A stretch of DNA of 53,321 bases from a virus, in IMG/VR virus record IMGVR_UViG_3300047470_000144, positions 1 to 53,321 of that record, one strand, 5' to 3'. The notes under the pieces were generated by a model. That model saw only the letters and a program-made list of their open reading frames with translations. It searched no databases and was not told the origin of the DNA. Made by a program: the position numbers and the translations under genes. Shown one piece after another: positions 14,087 through 22,810 of this stretch. Within the stretch, counting starts at the first letter, position 1; each line of letters begins with the position of its first letter.

Positions 14087-14124
14087 CGTTGAATGGCGTT
14101 CGAACGACGTTGAATGAATCGTTC
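14087..14124. promoter_or_regulatory. Candidate terminase recognition site (cos or pac)
   Basis: CGTTGAATG occurs at 14087-14095 and 14108-14116, exactly 21 bases apart (two helical turns). The perfect palindrome CGTTCGAACG (14097-14106) lies between them and another CGTTC follows at 14120-14124. It sits in the 70-base gap before the small terminase gene, the usual place for packaging sites. Confidence 0.5.
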
Positions 14125-14155
14125 TGCAATAACACCCCATGAATGAGGCAAGCCC

Positions 14156-14686
14156 ATGGCCCTATGTGGCGCTAAAACGCGCTCAGGGGAACCATGTAAG
14201 CGTCACGCTGTTCCGGGTTCCTCGCGGTGCAAGTTACACGGCGGTGCGGCATCGAAGGCCAACAAGGCCAACAAGCACGCCGCGAAGCCTGGCTCAATCT
14301 ATAGCCAGTTCATGACCGAGGCCGAGAACGACATGCTTGCTCACATCGAGCTTGGGCGTGTTGATGACGAGCTTCGCCTGACGCGTATCCGATTGATGCG
14401 CGCTCTGAATCAAGAAAATGAGCGTGGCGACACTGCCGAGCTTGAGGCAAGGGTTGAGCGTGAAGGCGCCGGTGAGTACCAAGCCAAGACTGAAGAGAAG
14501 TTCAAGGTCCGGGACTACGCCGGGCTTATTGATCGTCTCACCGGCCGAATCGAAAGCCTTGAGCGAACCCGCGCCGAGCTGCTGAAGACAAACCCTGTCG
14601 AGTTGCCACCGGTGACCAGAATCGAGATCGAGGTGGTAGGTGGAAGGAAGGACGCTGCGGGTGCAAATGACGCAGCCTCAGGCTGA
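14156..14686 (+). CDS. Terminase small subunit candidate
   Basis: A 176-residue protein. The N-terminus has the CGAKTRSGEPCKRHAV ... CKLHGG zinc-type motif shared by many phage small terminases. The rest is helical and charged, with LIDRLTGRIESLERTRAEL forming a coiled coil suited to oligomerisation. It overlaps the large subunit by 47 bases if the GTG start of that gene is used. It should recognise phage DNA and recruit the large subunit. Confidence 0.75.
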   Translation: MALCGAKTRSGEPCKRHAVPGSSRCKLHGGAASKANKANKHAAKPGSIYSQFMTEAENDMLAHIELGRVDDELRLTRIRLMRALNQENERGDTAELEARVEREGAGEYQAKTEEKFKVRDYAGLIDRLTGRIESLERTRAELLKTNPVELPPVTRIEIEVVGGRKDAAGANDAASG

Positions 14687-15914
14687 CTTCTATCAACTGA
14701 CCGAGAAGTATCCGGCGTTTGTCGGTGGGTTTGGTACGGGCAAGACTGAAACCCTCGCCAACTGCGCGCTGAGAGACGCTCTGGCATCATCCAGCGCTTT
14801 GATCGCACTGTACGAGCCCACCTATGACCTTGTCCGCCTCATCCTTGCCCCGCGCATGGAAGAGAAGCTGTCGGACATGGGCATCCGGTACAAGTACAAC
14901 AAGCAAGAGAACATCATTTACACGAGCTCGCCCAACTGCGGTGACTTCGTACTGCGGACGCTGGAAAATCCTGCCCGCATCATTGGCTACGAGTCTTACC
15001 GGGCGCACGTCGACGAAATCGACACGCTGAAGAAGACGCTGGCACAGATGGCCTGGCGCAAGATCATTGCGCGAAACCGGCAGCGGCCTGCTGGAGTGGA
15101 CGACCCTTTCAATCGGGTGTCTGCCTACACGACGCCGGAAGGCTACCAGTTCGTCTATGACACCTGGGGACGCAACCCAAAGCCTGGCTACGTGATGATC
15201 CAGGCGGCGACCAGCTCAAACCCGTTTCTGCCTGAGGACTACGAACAGAGCCTGCGCGAGAGTTATCCGCCGGCGCTGATCTCGGCCTACCTCGAAGGCA
15301 AGTTCACCAACCTGACATCCGGCAGCGTTTACCCTGACTTTGATCGGGTGCTGAACCATTCGAATGCCACGCTTGAGCCTGGCGAGGCTGTGCTAATAGG
15401 CATGGACTTCAACCGGTTGAAGATGAGCGCCGTGGTCTATGTGCTGCGCGATGGATGGCCTGTCGCGGTCGATGAGATCGTTGATGGCCGCGACACGCCG
15501 CAGATGGTCACCATCTTCAACGAGCGCTACAAGCTCAAGGGGCACGCCGTTCAGGTGTTCCCTGACGCATCTGGCCAAAACTCCAGCAGCAAGAACGCAA
15601 GCGAGTCTGACCTGAGCATCATTCGCCAGGCCGGCCTATCTGTCCGTGTCAACTCTACAAACCCGGCTATTGCTGACCGTGTGAACGCCGTCAACGCGCT
15701 GATCCTCAACGGACAGGGCGAGCGCCGACTGAAGATCAACACGAATCGCTGCCCGCACCTCACTGATGGTCTCGAGCAGCAGGCATACGACAAAAACGGC
15801 ATGCCGGACAAGACAAGCGGGATCGACCACGTCATTGACGCAGGTGGTTACCCGCTGGCTCATCTGTTCCCAATCGTCAAACGAACAGCCACTCAAGTAC
15901 CTCTGAGACTTTAA
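14640..15914 (+). CDS. Terminase large subunit
   Basis: A 424-residue ATPase/nuclease that powers DNA packaging. A Walker A-like motif GGFGTGKTETLA lies near residue 29. AHVDEIDTL is the probable Walker B and catalytic-Glu region. The nuclease half has the acidic motifs GMDFNRLKM and VFPDASG and a C-terminal GIDHVIDAGGYPL. The GTG at 14640 is preceded by AGGTGG; an ATG at 14667 is an alternative start without a better site. Confidence 0.93.
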   Translation: MEGRTLRVQMTQPQADFYQLTEKYPAFVGGFGTGKTETLANCALRDALASSSALIALYEPTYDLVRLILAPRMEEKLSDMGIRYKYNKQENIIYTSSPNCGDFVLRTLENPARIIGYESYRAHVDEIDTLKKTLAQMAWRKIIARNRQRPAGVDDPFNRVSAYTTPEGYQFVYDTWGRNPKPGYVMIQAATSSNPFLPEDYEQSLRESYPPALISAYLEGKFTNLTSGSVYPDFDRVLNHSNATLEPGEAVLIGMDFNRLKMSAVVYVLRDGWPVAVDEIVDGRDTPQMVTIFNERYKLKGHAVQVFPDASGQNSSSKNASESDLSIIRQAGLSVRVNSTNPAIADRVNAVNALILNGQGERRLKINTNRCPHLTDGLEQQAYDKNGMPDKTSGIDHVIDAGGYPLAHLFPIVKRTATQVPLRL

Positions 15915-15917
15915 ACT

Positions 15918-17306
15918 ATGAGCAGTGACGATCCGAGCAAGACGCTGCCCGCAGTGGAAGCCATGCGCCAAGACTGGGCGATTGTTGATCCCCTGATGGG
16001 TGGCACCAGAGCGATGCGCGAGGCCGGGGCTGAGCTACTGCCAAAGTGGCCGAAGGAAGATGAGTGCGACTACAAGGGTCGCCTGAGCCTGTCCACCCTG
16101 TTCCCGGCTTACCGTGAGACGGTCAAGAACAACACTGGCCGAGTATTCGCTGAGCCGATCGTGCTGGGAGATGATATCCCTACAGTGCTTGTTGAGCTGA
16201 CTGAAGACTTCGACCGCCAGGGTAACAACCTGCAGGTCTGGGCGAAGTCGTTCTTCTTTCAGGCAATGTCGCACGGCTTGTGTCATGCGCTGGCAGAATA
16301 CCCGAACATTCAGCGCGCCGACGGCCAACTGGTCACCAGTGCTGACGCGATCGCCATTAACGCGCGTCCATACGCCATTATGATTCGCCCCCAGCAGGTG
16401 TTGGGCTGGCGCTTCAGCAATCGCAACGGCAAGCATGTCCTTGATCAATTCCGCTACATGGAGTCGGTCGAAGAGGAGGACGGCTTGTTCGGCATGAAGC
16501 GTATAGACCAGATTCGCGTGCTGACTCCAGGCGCATGGCAGACCTACCGCGAGAAGGCTGACGATAAAGGCCAGAAGACGTGGGCGCTGTACGAGGAAGG
16601 CACTACTTCCCTTGAACACATCGCACTGACGACCCTCTACACTGACCGCACCGGTTTCATGACGGCCAAGCCGCCGCTACTGGAGCTGGCTTACCTCAAC
16701 GTCAAGCATTGGCAGTCCCAGAGCGATCAGGACAACATCCTGCACGTCGCTAGGGTGCCGATGCTGGCTGTAATCGGGCTTGCTGAGGGTGAGACGATCA
16801 CTGTTGGCGTTGGCTCTGCGACAAGCCTGCCAAAAGACGCCGACATGAAGTTTGTCGAGCACACCGGCAAATCCATTGAGGCTGGCCGAACTGCACTGCA
16901 AGACCTAGAAGACCAAATGCGAGTCGCCGGCGCCAAGCTGCTCCAGAAGGACAAGCAGGCCGTCAAGACTGCTACGCAAGCCGAGGAAGAGGCTGCTCAG
17001 GAGCTGAGCCCGCTTCAGGCCATGGCGAGCGGCCTGGAAGACGCGCTGGATCAGATCCTTCAGCACTTCGCCGAGTTGAGTGGTTTGCCGGAAGGTGGCC
17101 ATGTTCAGGTGCAAGGCAATTTCGACGTGGACTTCGCGGTAGAGACGACTCTCCCACTGCTGCTCAACATGGCATCGCAAGGCCGCCTGTCCGACGAGAC
17201 GCTGTTCTCGGAGATGCAGCGCCGCAACGTGGTGTCGAGTGACATCAAGTGGGACGAAGAGAAAGCCAAGATTGCCGAACAGGGGCCGAGCCTCGGAGCG
17301 CTCTAA
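15918..17306 (+). CDS. Portal protein, DUF4055 type
   Basis: A 462-residue protein. The N-terminal FPAYRETVKNNTGRVFAEP and the following tryptophan-rich region match phage portal-like proteins of the DUF4055 family. It forms the dodecameric DNA channel at one capsid vertex. Position between terminase and the head morphogenesis protein supports this. The C-terminal 80 residues contain a long helical segment (QAEEEAAQELSPLQAMASGL). Confidence 0.88.
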   Translation: MSSDDPSKTLPAVEAMRQDWAIVDPLMGGTRAMREAGAELLPKWPKEDECDYKGRLSLSTLFPAYRETVKNNTGRVFAEPIVLGDDIPTVLVELTEDFDRQGNNLQVWAKSFFFQAMSHGLCHALAEYPNIQRADGQLVTSADAIAINARPYAIMIRPQQVLGWRFSNRNGKHVLDQFRYMESVEEEDGLFGMKRIDQIRVLTPGAWQTYREKADDKGQKTWALYEEGTTSLEHIALTTLYTDRTGFMTAKPPLLELAYLNVKHWQSQSDQDNILHVARVPMLAVIGLAEGETITVGVGSATSLPKDADMKFVEHTGKSIEAGRTALQDLEDQMRVAGAKLLQKDKQAVKTATQAEEEAAQELSPLQAMASGLEDALDQILQHFAELSGLPEGGHVQVQGNFDVDFAVETTLPLLLNMASQGRLSDETLFSEMQRRNVVSSDIKWDEEKAKIAEQGPSLGAL

Positions 17307-18422
17307 ATGCCAAACGTCAACCAGTTACTTGAGGACGAGCAGATTGCTCACAGTGTAAACCTCGAAAAGTACAAGGTTGGCGTGGTCAAGCGGATAATCT
17401 CGCTGCTGAATAGGTCCGATGCTGACCTTTCGGCGGCGCTGTCTGCTGCATTGGAGCGCCTGCCTGCTGAATCCTTCACGGTTGAGCGCCTGGAGCTGCT
17501 GCTGGATCAGGTGAGACTGATCAACACTCAGGCCTATGCGTCTGTAGCCACTGAGCTACAGAACGACCTGAAGGAGCTGGCAGGCTACGAGGTCAGTTGG
17601 CAGCGAGCATTGTTCGAGTCGGCCATCCCTAATCCGGTGCAGGTTCGCTTCCCGATTGCGAGTGTCAGTGCTGAGCAGGCTTACAGCGCGGCCATGTCGA
17701 GGCCCTTTCAAGGGAGATTGCTGCGCAACTGGTCAACCGAGATCGCCGCCGACCGCATGGTCAAGATACGCAACGCCATCCGCACCGGTTACCTCGAAGG
17801 CAAGACGACTGATCAGATCATTCGCGGCATTCGTGGCTCTCGGGCTACTGGATACGCTGATGGCTTCCTTGAGCGCCCCCGCAAAGACCTTGCAGCGGTC
17901 GTCAGGACGGCTGTGAGCCACACTGCTGCGACTGCACGGGATGAGTTCAATAAGGCCAACGCTGAGATCCTGAAGTCGGAAGATTGGACCTCGGTCCTCG
18001 ACCTGAAGACCTCTCCCGGCTGCATCATCCGCGACAAAAAGTCATACACGCCCGTCACGCACAAGCCGATCGGTCACAAGATACCGTGGCTGCAAGGCCC
18101 TGGGCGTCTGCACTTCTGCTGCCGTAGCACGTCAATCGTTCGCACCAAGTCATGGCGCGAACTTGGAATTGATATCGACTCCATGACTCCGGCGCAGCGG
18201 GCCTCTATGGATGGCCAAGTCCCGGGCGATCTCAACTATAAGGAATGGTTTAATCGCCAGTCCGAAGCCCGCAAGATCGAGGTGCTCGGCCCGGTACGCG
18301 CTCAGTTGTTGAAGGATGGCAAGCTGGAACTCGAGGATTTTTACTCGGCGACCGGTGAGTTCCTGACTCTAGACCAGATGCGCGCCCGTGATGCTGCGGC
18401 ATTTGCTAAGATGGCGGCCTAA
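17307..18422 (+). CDS. Minor head protein, Mu gpF/SPP1 gp7 family
   Basis: A 371-residue protein. The region about residues 150-280 has the family motifs RIRNAIRTG-like (MVKIRNAIRTGYLEGKTTDQ), AVVRTAVSHTAATARDE and the cysteine-containing GRLHFCCRSTSIV. These proteins are needed for head morphogenesis, or travel with the portal or DNA. It starts immediately after the portal stop. Confidence 0.88.
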   Translation: MPNVNQLLEDEQIAHSVNLEKYKVGVVKRIISLLNRSDADLSAALSAALERLPAESFTVERLELLLDQVRLINTQAYASVATELQNDLKELAGYEVSWQRALFESAIPNPVQVRFPIASVSAEQAYSAAMSRPFQGRLLRNWSTEIAADRMVKIRNAIRTGYLEGKTTDQIIRGIRGSRATGYADGFLERPRKDLAAVVRTAVSHTAATARDEFNKANAEILKSEDWTSVLDLKTSPGCIIRDKKSYTPVTHKPIGHKIPWLQGPGRLHFCCRSTSIVRTKSWRELGIDIDSMTPAQRASMDGQVPGDLNYKEWFNRQSEARKIEVLGPVRAQLLKDGKLELEDFYSATGEFLTLDQMRARDAAAFAKMAA

Positions 18423-18437
18423 CTCGGAGGTATCGCA

Positions 18438-18710
18438 ATGCAAGATTCTGCAAGCATGATGATCGTCCACAAGCTCTATACCCATGACGCAGCGGGCAAC
18501 GTACTGTCCGGAGCATGCCTGAAGCTGCTGGACCGTGATGGCAAGGTGGCCTCCGAGCTCCACGGCAAGGTTGGCTCGCCATGCTTCGGCGTGACGCATC
18601 CTCATTACTGCCAAGTCAAGGGTGAAGGCCCATACACTCACGAGACCGCCGACGGTGTCACGGTTGAGTTTGAAGTGGTCACGACTGCTGTATCACACAT
18701 CGCCAGCTGA
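18438..18710 (+). CDS. Small hypothetical protein in head module
   Basis: A 90-residue protein starting MQDSASMM, with GGAGG upstream. A compact beta-rich domain (LYTHDAAGNVLSGACLKLLD ...). It abuts the next start exactly. No family is recognised. Confidence 0.65.
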   Translation: MQDSASMMIVHKLYTHDAAGNVLSGACLKLLDRDGKVASELHGKVGSPCFGVTHPHYCQVKGEGPYTHETADGVTVEFEVVTTAVSHIAS

Positions 18711-18962
18711 ATGACCGACAAACCCCGCTTCCACGTAATCGACGGCACCGCTCCACCGGATACCACGGCCGAGCAGGTGCGCAAGCGTGTGCGTGCGATG
18801 CCGAAGCCTGAGGCGATGATTCAATGCCATCGCTGCGGTGGAAGGGAAGTGATCGAATCCAAGATCGGCGTCCTGATGAAGAACGGCAAGCCAACTGGCG
18901 GGACTAAGGCGCTGCTATGCGTCGTGTGCCTGCTTAAAGGCGAGAGGGTGGTGCTGATATGA
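18711..18962 (+). CDS. Small zinc-ribbon protein
   Basis: An 83-residue protein with CHRCGG and CVVC, four cysteines spaced as a zinc ribbon, and a VRKRVRAMPKP basic stretch. It probably binds nucleic acid or protein. It overlaps the next small gene by four bases. Confidence 0.7.
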   Translation: MTDKPRFHVIDGTAPPDTTAEQVRKRVRAMPKPEAMIQCHRCGGREVIESKIGVLMKNGKPTGGTKALLCVVCLLKGERVVLI

Positions 18963-19102
18963 TCCAAGAACTCAGTAACAGCGACATGAAAGCCGGCATC
19001 AAGGCCGTTCTCGAAGCTCGCGCCGACAATGCACGGATTGACCGCATGATCGGGATCGCTTTGCTGCTCACAGCCGCACTGGCGTTCTGCGTCACGCCGT
19101 AG
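18959..19102 (+). CDS. Small membrane protein
   Basis: A 47-residue protein starting MIQELSNSDM with one C-terminal membrane helix (MIGIALLLTAALAFCV). It is coupled to the zinc-ribbon gene by an ATGA overlap and followed by two terminators. Confidence 0.6.
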   Translation: MIQELSNSDMKAGIKAVLEARADNARIDRMIGIALLLTAALAFCVTP

Positions 19103-19123
19103 CGTCACGAAACGAATTCAACC

Positions 19124-19150
19124 AGCCCTGGCATCCGCCGGGGCTTTTTT
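19124..19150 (+). terminator. Terminator before scaffold gene
   Basis: Stem AGCCCTGG/CCGGGGCT with one mismatch, a short loop and six T residues. It is the first of two in tandem. Confidence 0.75.
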
Positions 19151-19167
19151 ATGCCCACGATTCACAC

Positions 19168-19195
19168 AAGCCCCGTCCATGACGGGGCTTTTTAT
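19168..19195 (+). terminator. Second tandem terminator before scaffold gene
   Basis: A perfect 10-bp stem AAGCCCCGTC/GACGGGGCTT with a 3-base loop and TTTATT. Strong internal terminators inside a late operon imply that late RNA polymerase is antiterminated. Confidence 0.85.
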
Positions 19196-19232
19196 TGCCG
19201 CCAGGCGGCCAACAGACCCAAGGGGTTAGCAG

Positions 19233-19997
19233 ATGTTTATTTTCGGCAAGTGGTATCCGTTGATGGCTCCAGAAGGCGAAGGCGGCAATGGTGGCGGTGG
19301 CGACACTCCCCCTCCTGCTCCATCACCTGAGGTGCAGGCGCAGATTACCGCTGCGGTAGAAGCGGCTGTAGGCGGCCTGAAGACCAAGAACAGCGAACTG
19401 CTCGGCAAACTTAAGGCTGCTGGCGAGAACGCTGCTCGTTTCGAAGGCATCGACCCTGATGCAGTTCGGAACATCCTCTCGAAGTTCGCCAACGACGAAG
19501 AAGCCGGCCTGATTGCTGCCGGCAAGATCGACGAAGTGCTCGACAAGCGCACCACGCGCATGAAAGCAGGCTTCGAACAGGAAACCGCCAAAGAACGTAC
19601 CGCTCGCGAAGCTGCCGAGGCCCGGGCTGACAAGTTCAGTCGCCGAGTCCTTGAAAACGGCATCCGCGCAGAAGCCGCCGCTGCTGGCCTCCACCAGTAC
19701 GCAATCGATGACGCGCTGCTCCGTGCCAGTGCGACCTTCAAGCTCGACGACGAGGGCAACCCTGTCGCCGTAGAAGACGCATTCGGCAAGGACGGCAAGC
19801 CGCTGACGCTCAAGGAGTGGTTCAGCGACATGAAAGACAAGGCTCCGCACTGGTTCCCAGCTTCCGCCAATGGCGGCGGTGCTCAACAGAGCAACGTGCA
19901 GATGGGGGCCAAGACCATGAAACGAACCCAATACGAAGCCTTGAGCCCCCTCGATCAGCGAGCGGCGATCAAGGCGCAAATCAAGATTGTCGATTAA
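19233..19997 (+). CDS. Scaffolding protein
   Basis: A 254-residue protein directly before the coat gene. A flexible Gly/Pro-rich N-terminus (EGEGGNGGGGDTPPPAP) is followed by long charged helices (LKTKNSELLGKLKAAGENAA, EQETAKERTAREAAEARADK), typical of scaffolds. The ribosome site AAGGGG lies eight bases before the ATG. It directs prohead assembly and then leaves. Confidence 0.85.
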   Translation: MFIFGKWYPLMAPEGEGGNGGGGDTPPPAPSPEVQAQITAAVEAAVGGLKTKNSELLGKLKAAGENAARFEGIDPDAVRNILSKFANDEEAGLIAAGKIDEVLDKRTTRMKAGFEQETAKERTAREAAEARADKFSRRVLENGIRAEAAAAGLHQYAIDDALLRASATFKLDDEGNPVAVEDAFGKDGKPLTLKEWFSDMKDKAPHWFPASANGGGAQQSNVQMGAKTMKRTQYEALSPLDQRAAIKAQIKIVD

Positions 19998-20010
19998 GAG
20001 GTAACACCGC

Positions 20011-21183
20011 ATGGGCACTTTGACCCTCACCAGTCTGATTCCTTCCATTCAGGAAGCGATGGACGTTGTATCCCGCGAGCTGGTCGGTTTCATCCCGGCC
20101 GTATCCCGTGACTCCACTGCAGAGCGTGCAGCCGTCGGCCAAGCCGTTGTTTCGCCAGTTGTTGGCGCGATGGCTGCTGAAGATCTGGTTCCAGCGGCTT
20201 ACGCTGCTGATACTCCGAACCAGACCATCGGCAACGTGCAGATGACCATCAGCAAGGCGCGTTCGGTGCCGTTCGGCATCACTGGTGAGGAAACTCTGGG
20301 CCTGCGTAACGCCGGCACTCTGGGTGACATCAATGCTCAGCGTATCGCCCAAGCCATTCGTACGCTGACCAACGAAGTCGAAGGCGACCTCGCCGCCCTG
20401 CACATCAACACCTCGCGCGCCTACGGCACCCCGGGTACCACTCCGTTCGGTACTGCTGGCGACCTGAGCGACTTTGCCCAGGCCCGTAAGATCCTGGACG
20501 ACAACGGCGCGCCGCAAAGCGATATGCACATGGTTCTCGGCGGCGCTGCTGTTGCGAACATTCGCGGCAAGATGTCCACCCTGTTCCAGACCAACACCGG
20601 CGGCGCTCAGTCCGAAGCTCTGTTGCGTCAAGGCGCTCTGGGTGAATACCAAGGCATGCTGCTGCACAACTCGGCGCAGGTTCGTGAAGGGGTTGCCGTT
20701 GGTACTGGCGCTGCCGCCACCACCAACGCTGCCGGTTACGCTGTCGGCGCGACCGTCATCACCCTGGCTTCGGCAGGCACCGGCACCATCATCGCGGGCG
20801 ACGTTGTCACATTCGCTGGTGACACCAACAAGTACGTTGTTGTGACCGGCGATACCGACACCTCCAACGGCGGCTCGATCACCATCGCCGAGCCGGGCCT
20901 GCGCGTTGCAATGAGCGCTGCCGCCAAGGCGATCACCGTTGTGGCCGCTGCTACTCGCAACATGTTCTTCCACCGCTCGGCCATCCAACTGGCTACCCGC
21001 GCTCCTGCGATGCCAGAAGGTGGCGACGCTGCTGACGACGTAATGCTGGTTACCGACCCTGTGTCGGGCCTTACCTACGAGTTCGCGATCTACAAGCAGA
21101 AACGCCAAGTGCGCTACGAGATCAACCTGGCATGGGGCGTGAAAATGATCGCTCCTCGTCACTCGGGCCTCCTGCTGGGCTAA
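20011..21183 (+). CDS. Major capsid protein, P22 gp5-like
   Basis: A 390-residue protein. The N-terminal PSIQEAMDVVSRELVGFIPA and the later ARSVPFGITGEE and EVEGDLAALHIN are typical of the P22-type coat family with the HK97 fold. A Gly/Thr-rich segment at about residues 250-310 may be the surface insertion domain. Codon use is strongly biased to C/G-ending codons, consistent with very high expression. Confidence 0.88.
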   Translation: MGTLTLTSLIPSIQEAMDVVSRELVGFIPAVSRDSTAERAAVGQAVVSPVVGAMAAEDLVPAAYAADTPNQTIGNVQMTISKARSVPFGITGEETLGLRNAGTLGDINAQRIAQAIRTLTNEVEGDLAALHINTSRAYGTPGTTPFGTAGDLSDFAQARKILDDNGAPQSDMHMVLGGAAVANIRGKMSTLFQTNTGGAQSEALLRQGALGEYQGMLLHNSAQVREGVAVGTGAAATTNAAGYAVGATVITLASAGTGTIIAGDVVTFAGDTNKYVVVTGDTDTSNGGSITIAEPGLRVAMSAAAKAITVVAAATRNMFFHRSAIQLATRAPAMPEGGDAADDVMLVTDPVSGLTYEFAIYKQKRQVRYEINLAWGVKMIAPRHSGLLLG

Positions 21184-21190
21184 TCGGAAC

Positions 21191-21212
21191 GCCCGGGGCT
21201 TCGGCCTCGGGC
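21191..21212 (+). promoter_or_regulatory. UUCG-tetraloop hairpin after capsid gene
   Basis: A 9-bp stem GCCCGGGGC/GCCTCGGGC (one G-T pair) closed by TTCG, seven bases after the coat stop and not followed by T residues. Probably an mRNA 3'-end stabiliser or processing boundary that raises coat mRNA lifetime (inference). Confidence 0.6.
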
Positions 21213-21229
21213 CTTCAGTGGAGATACAC

Positions 21230-21577
21230 ATGCCAGTTATTCAAGTAAAGCCATGGGGTGACGACCAAGGCGATTTCGTTGAAATCAATGACTTCGACTT
21301 CGACCCAGATTTCCATAGCCTGCTGGGCGACTCTTCGTCCGGCAGTGATGACAAGGCCAAGCTGACCGCTGCCGAGATCAAGGCCAAGCTGACCGAGCTG
21401 GGCGTAGAGTTCAAGGGTAACGCTTCGCGTGATTCGTTGCAGGAGCTGCTGGACGCTCGCGTTGCTGGCGATCTCGCTGTTGCTGCGCTGAAGGCCCAAC
21501 TGACCGAAAAGGGTATCGAGTTCGCCGAAGACGCCGACCTCGCCACTCTGCAAGCACTGCTCCCAGCCGAGGAATAA
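21230..21577 (+). CDS. HeH/LEM-repeat head protein
   Basis: A 115-residue protein. The C-terminal 70 residues hold two similar helix-extended-loop-helix motifs: IKAKLTELGVEFKGNASRDS with LQELLDA, and LKAQLTEKGIEFAEDADLAT with LQALLP. These HeH/SAP-like motifs bind DNA or proteins. The N-terminus is acidic. GGAG before the ATG at 21230 decides the start over an upstream GTG. Confidence 0.75.
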   Translation: MPVIQVKPWGDDQGDFVEINDFDFDPDFHSLLGDSSSGSDDKAKLTAAEIKAKLTELGVEFKGNASRDSLQELLDARVAGDLAVAALKAQLTEKGIEFAEDADLATLQALLPAEE

Positions 21578-21580
21578 GTC

Positions 21581-22000
21581 ATGGCATCAGCGAATTCGCT
21601 ATTCCTCCCGAAGCGTATGGCTGATGCCTACTTCTCCGGCACTTTCAAGATGCTGCTGGTTTCGGCGGTTCCGTCCGAGACCGAGCTGGATACCTTCGAC
21701 TTCCGCAATGACGTTGTGACTGAGGTTGCTGCGTCTGGCACGTATGCAACCGGCGGATCGACGGTGACCTGCACTGTTGGCTCCGTTGACACGACCAACA
21801 ACCGTGTCGCGGTGACCTTCGGCAACCCTGCGGCCTGGACTGGCGCGACGATCAGCGCTGTCGGCGGGTGGATCTACAAATCAGTCGGCACTGCTGCCAC
21901 TGACGAGCTGGTCACCTTCGTGGACTTCGGCGGCACCGTCACCAGCACGGCAGGCAGCTTCACTGTCACGCTGTCCTCTCCGCTGTACGTCAACCGCTAG
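21581..22000 (+). CDS. Structural protein, Thr/Gly/Val-rich
   Basis: A 139-residue beta-rich protein starting MASANSLFLPKRMADAY. Conserved-looking blocks are FSGTFKMLLVS, VTCTVGSVDTTNNRVAVTF and FVDFGGTVTSTAGSF. It has the look of a head decoration or minor structural protein; the exact role is unknown. Confidence 0.7.
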   Translation: MASANSLFLPKRMADAYFSGTFKMLLVSAVPSETELDTFDFRNDVVTEVAASGTYATGGSTVTCTVGSVDTTNNRVAVTFGNPAAWTGATISAVGGWIYKSVGTAATDELVTFVDFGGTVTSTAGSFTVTLSSPLYVNR

Positions 22001-22008
22001 GTGATCTG

Positions 22009-22806
22009 ATGGCTATTACGTCGCTTGACCAGCTCATCGCGGCGCCGTCGCAGCGTGTGTCGATCATCAAGACCGGCTCTGTCACGTCTGTGGCGACCAT
22101 CCCGACTCAGATGATCAACGCGGGCGGCAACCCTGGCGCAGGCACGCTGGCTGGATCGAACACCGCAAGCGGAGTGGTGCCTACGGATGCGAACGGCGGC
22201 TTCCCGACGATCAATGCATTCTCGGGCAGCAATACCGGCTACATCTCCAACATGACGTTCGGGGCTACGGTTGGCTGCCGGCTGCATCTGTTCGACTGCC
22301 TGTTCAAGGCAGGTGCGTACACGTTCAACACCACGACCGCGCTGACGTCGCAGCCAAGCTATGCGTCGCGCGTTCCGGGCGGAACCGACTTCACATGCAC
22401 GGAGCTGTGGATTGAGGCGGTGACTGCCTTCACTGGTAACCAGAGCATCGCGATCACCTACACCAATCAGGACGGGGTGACAGGGCGGTCCACAGGCAGC
22501 GTAGCAACCGGCGTCGCGCCGATTGCCAACCGGATGCTTCAGTTGCCGTTGCAAACCGGTGACACGGGCATTCAGAAGGTTGAGTCAGTGATCAGCACGG
22601 TGTCGACTGCGGGGACGTTCAACGTTCTGGTGCTGCGCCGACTGTGGTCTGGTCGAATCCTGCTGGCGAATAGCGGCGACACGCACGACTTTCTCAAGAC
22701 AGGCATGCCGCAGGTGTTCGCAGACAGTGCGCTGATGGTGGTTTCTCAGCCGGACGGCACTACAACCGGCGGCTTCGAGCTGATGTTCGAGGTCGTCAAC
22801 GGGTGA
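22009..22806 (+). CDS. Structural protein, possible head decoration
   Basis: A 265-residue beta-rich protein starting MAITSLDQLIAAPSQRV. Rich in Thr, Gly, Ser and Asn, no membrane segments. It lies between the coat region and the connectors, suggesting a virion component. Family not recognised. Confidence 0.7.
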   Translation: MAITSLDQLIAAPSQRVSIIKTGSVTSVATIPTQMINAGGNPGAGTLAGSNTASGVVPTDANGGFPTINAFSGSNTGYISNMTFGATVGCRLHLFDCLFKAGAYTFNTTTALTSQPSYASRVPGGTDFTCTELWIEAVTAFTGNQSIAITYTNQDGVTGRSTGSVATGVAPIANRMLQLPLQTGDTGIQKVESVISTVSTAGTFNVLVLRRLWSGRILLANSGDTHDFLKTGMPQVFADSALMVVSQPDGTTTGGFELMFEVVNG

Positions 22807-22810
22807 TCCC

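Noticed and set aside
19981-21231. 416-codon open frame on the minus strand opposite the major capsid gene
   Set aside because: It is a shadow of a strongly codon-biased coat gene, with no ribosome site and no sensible product.
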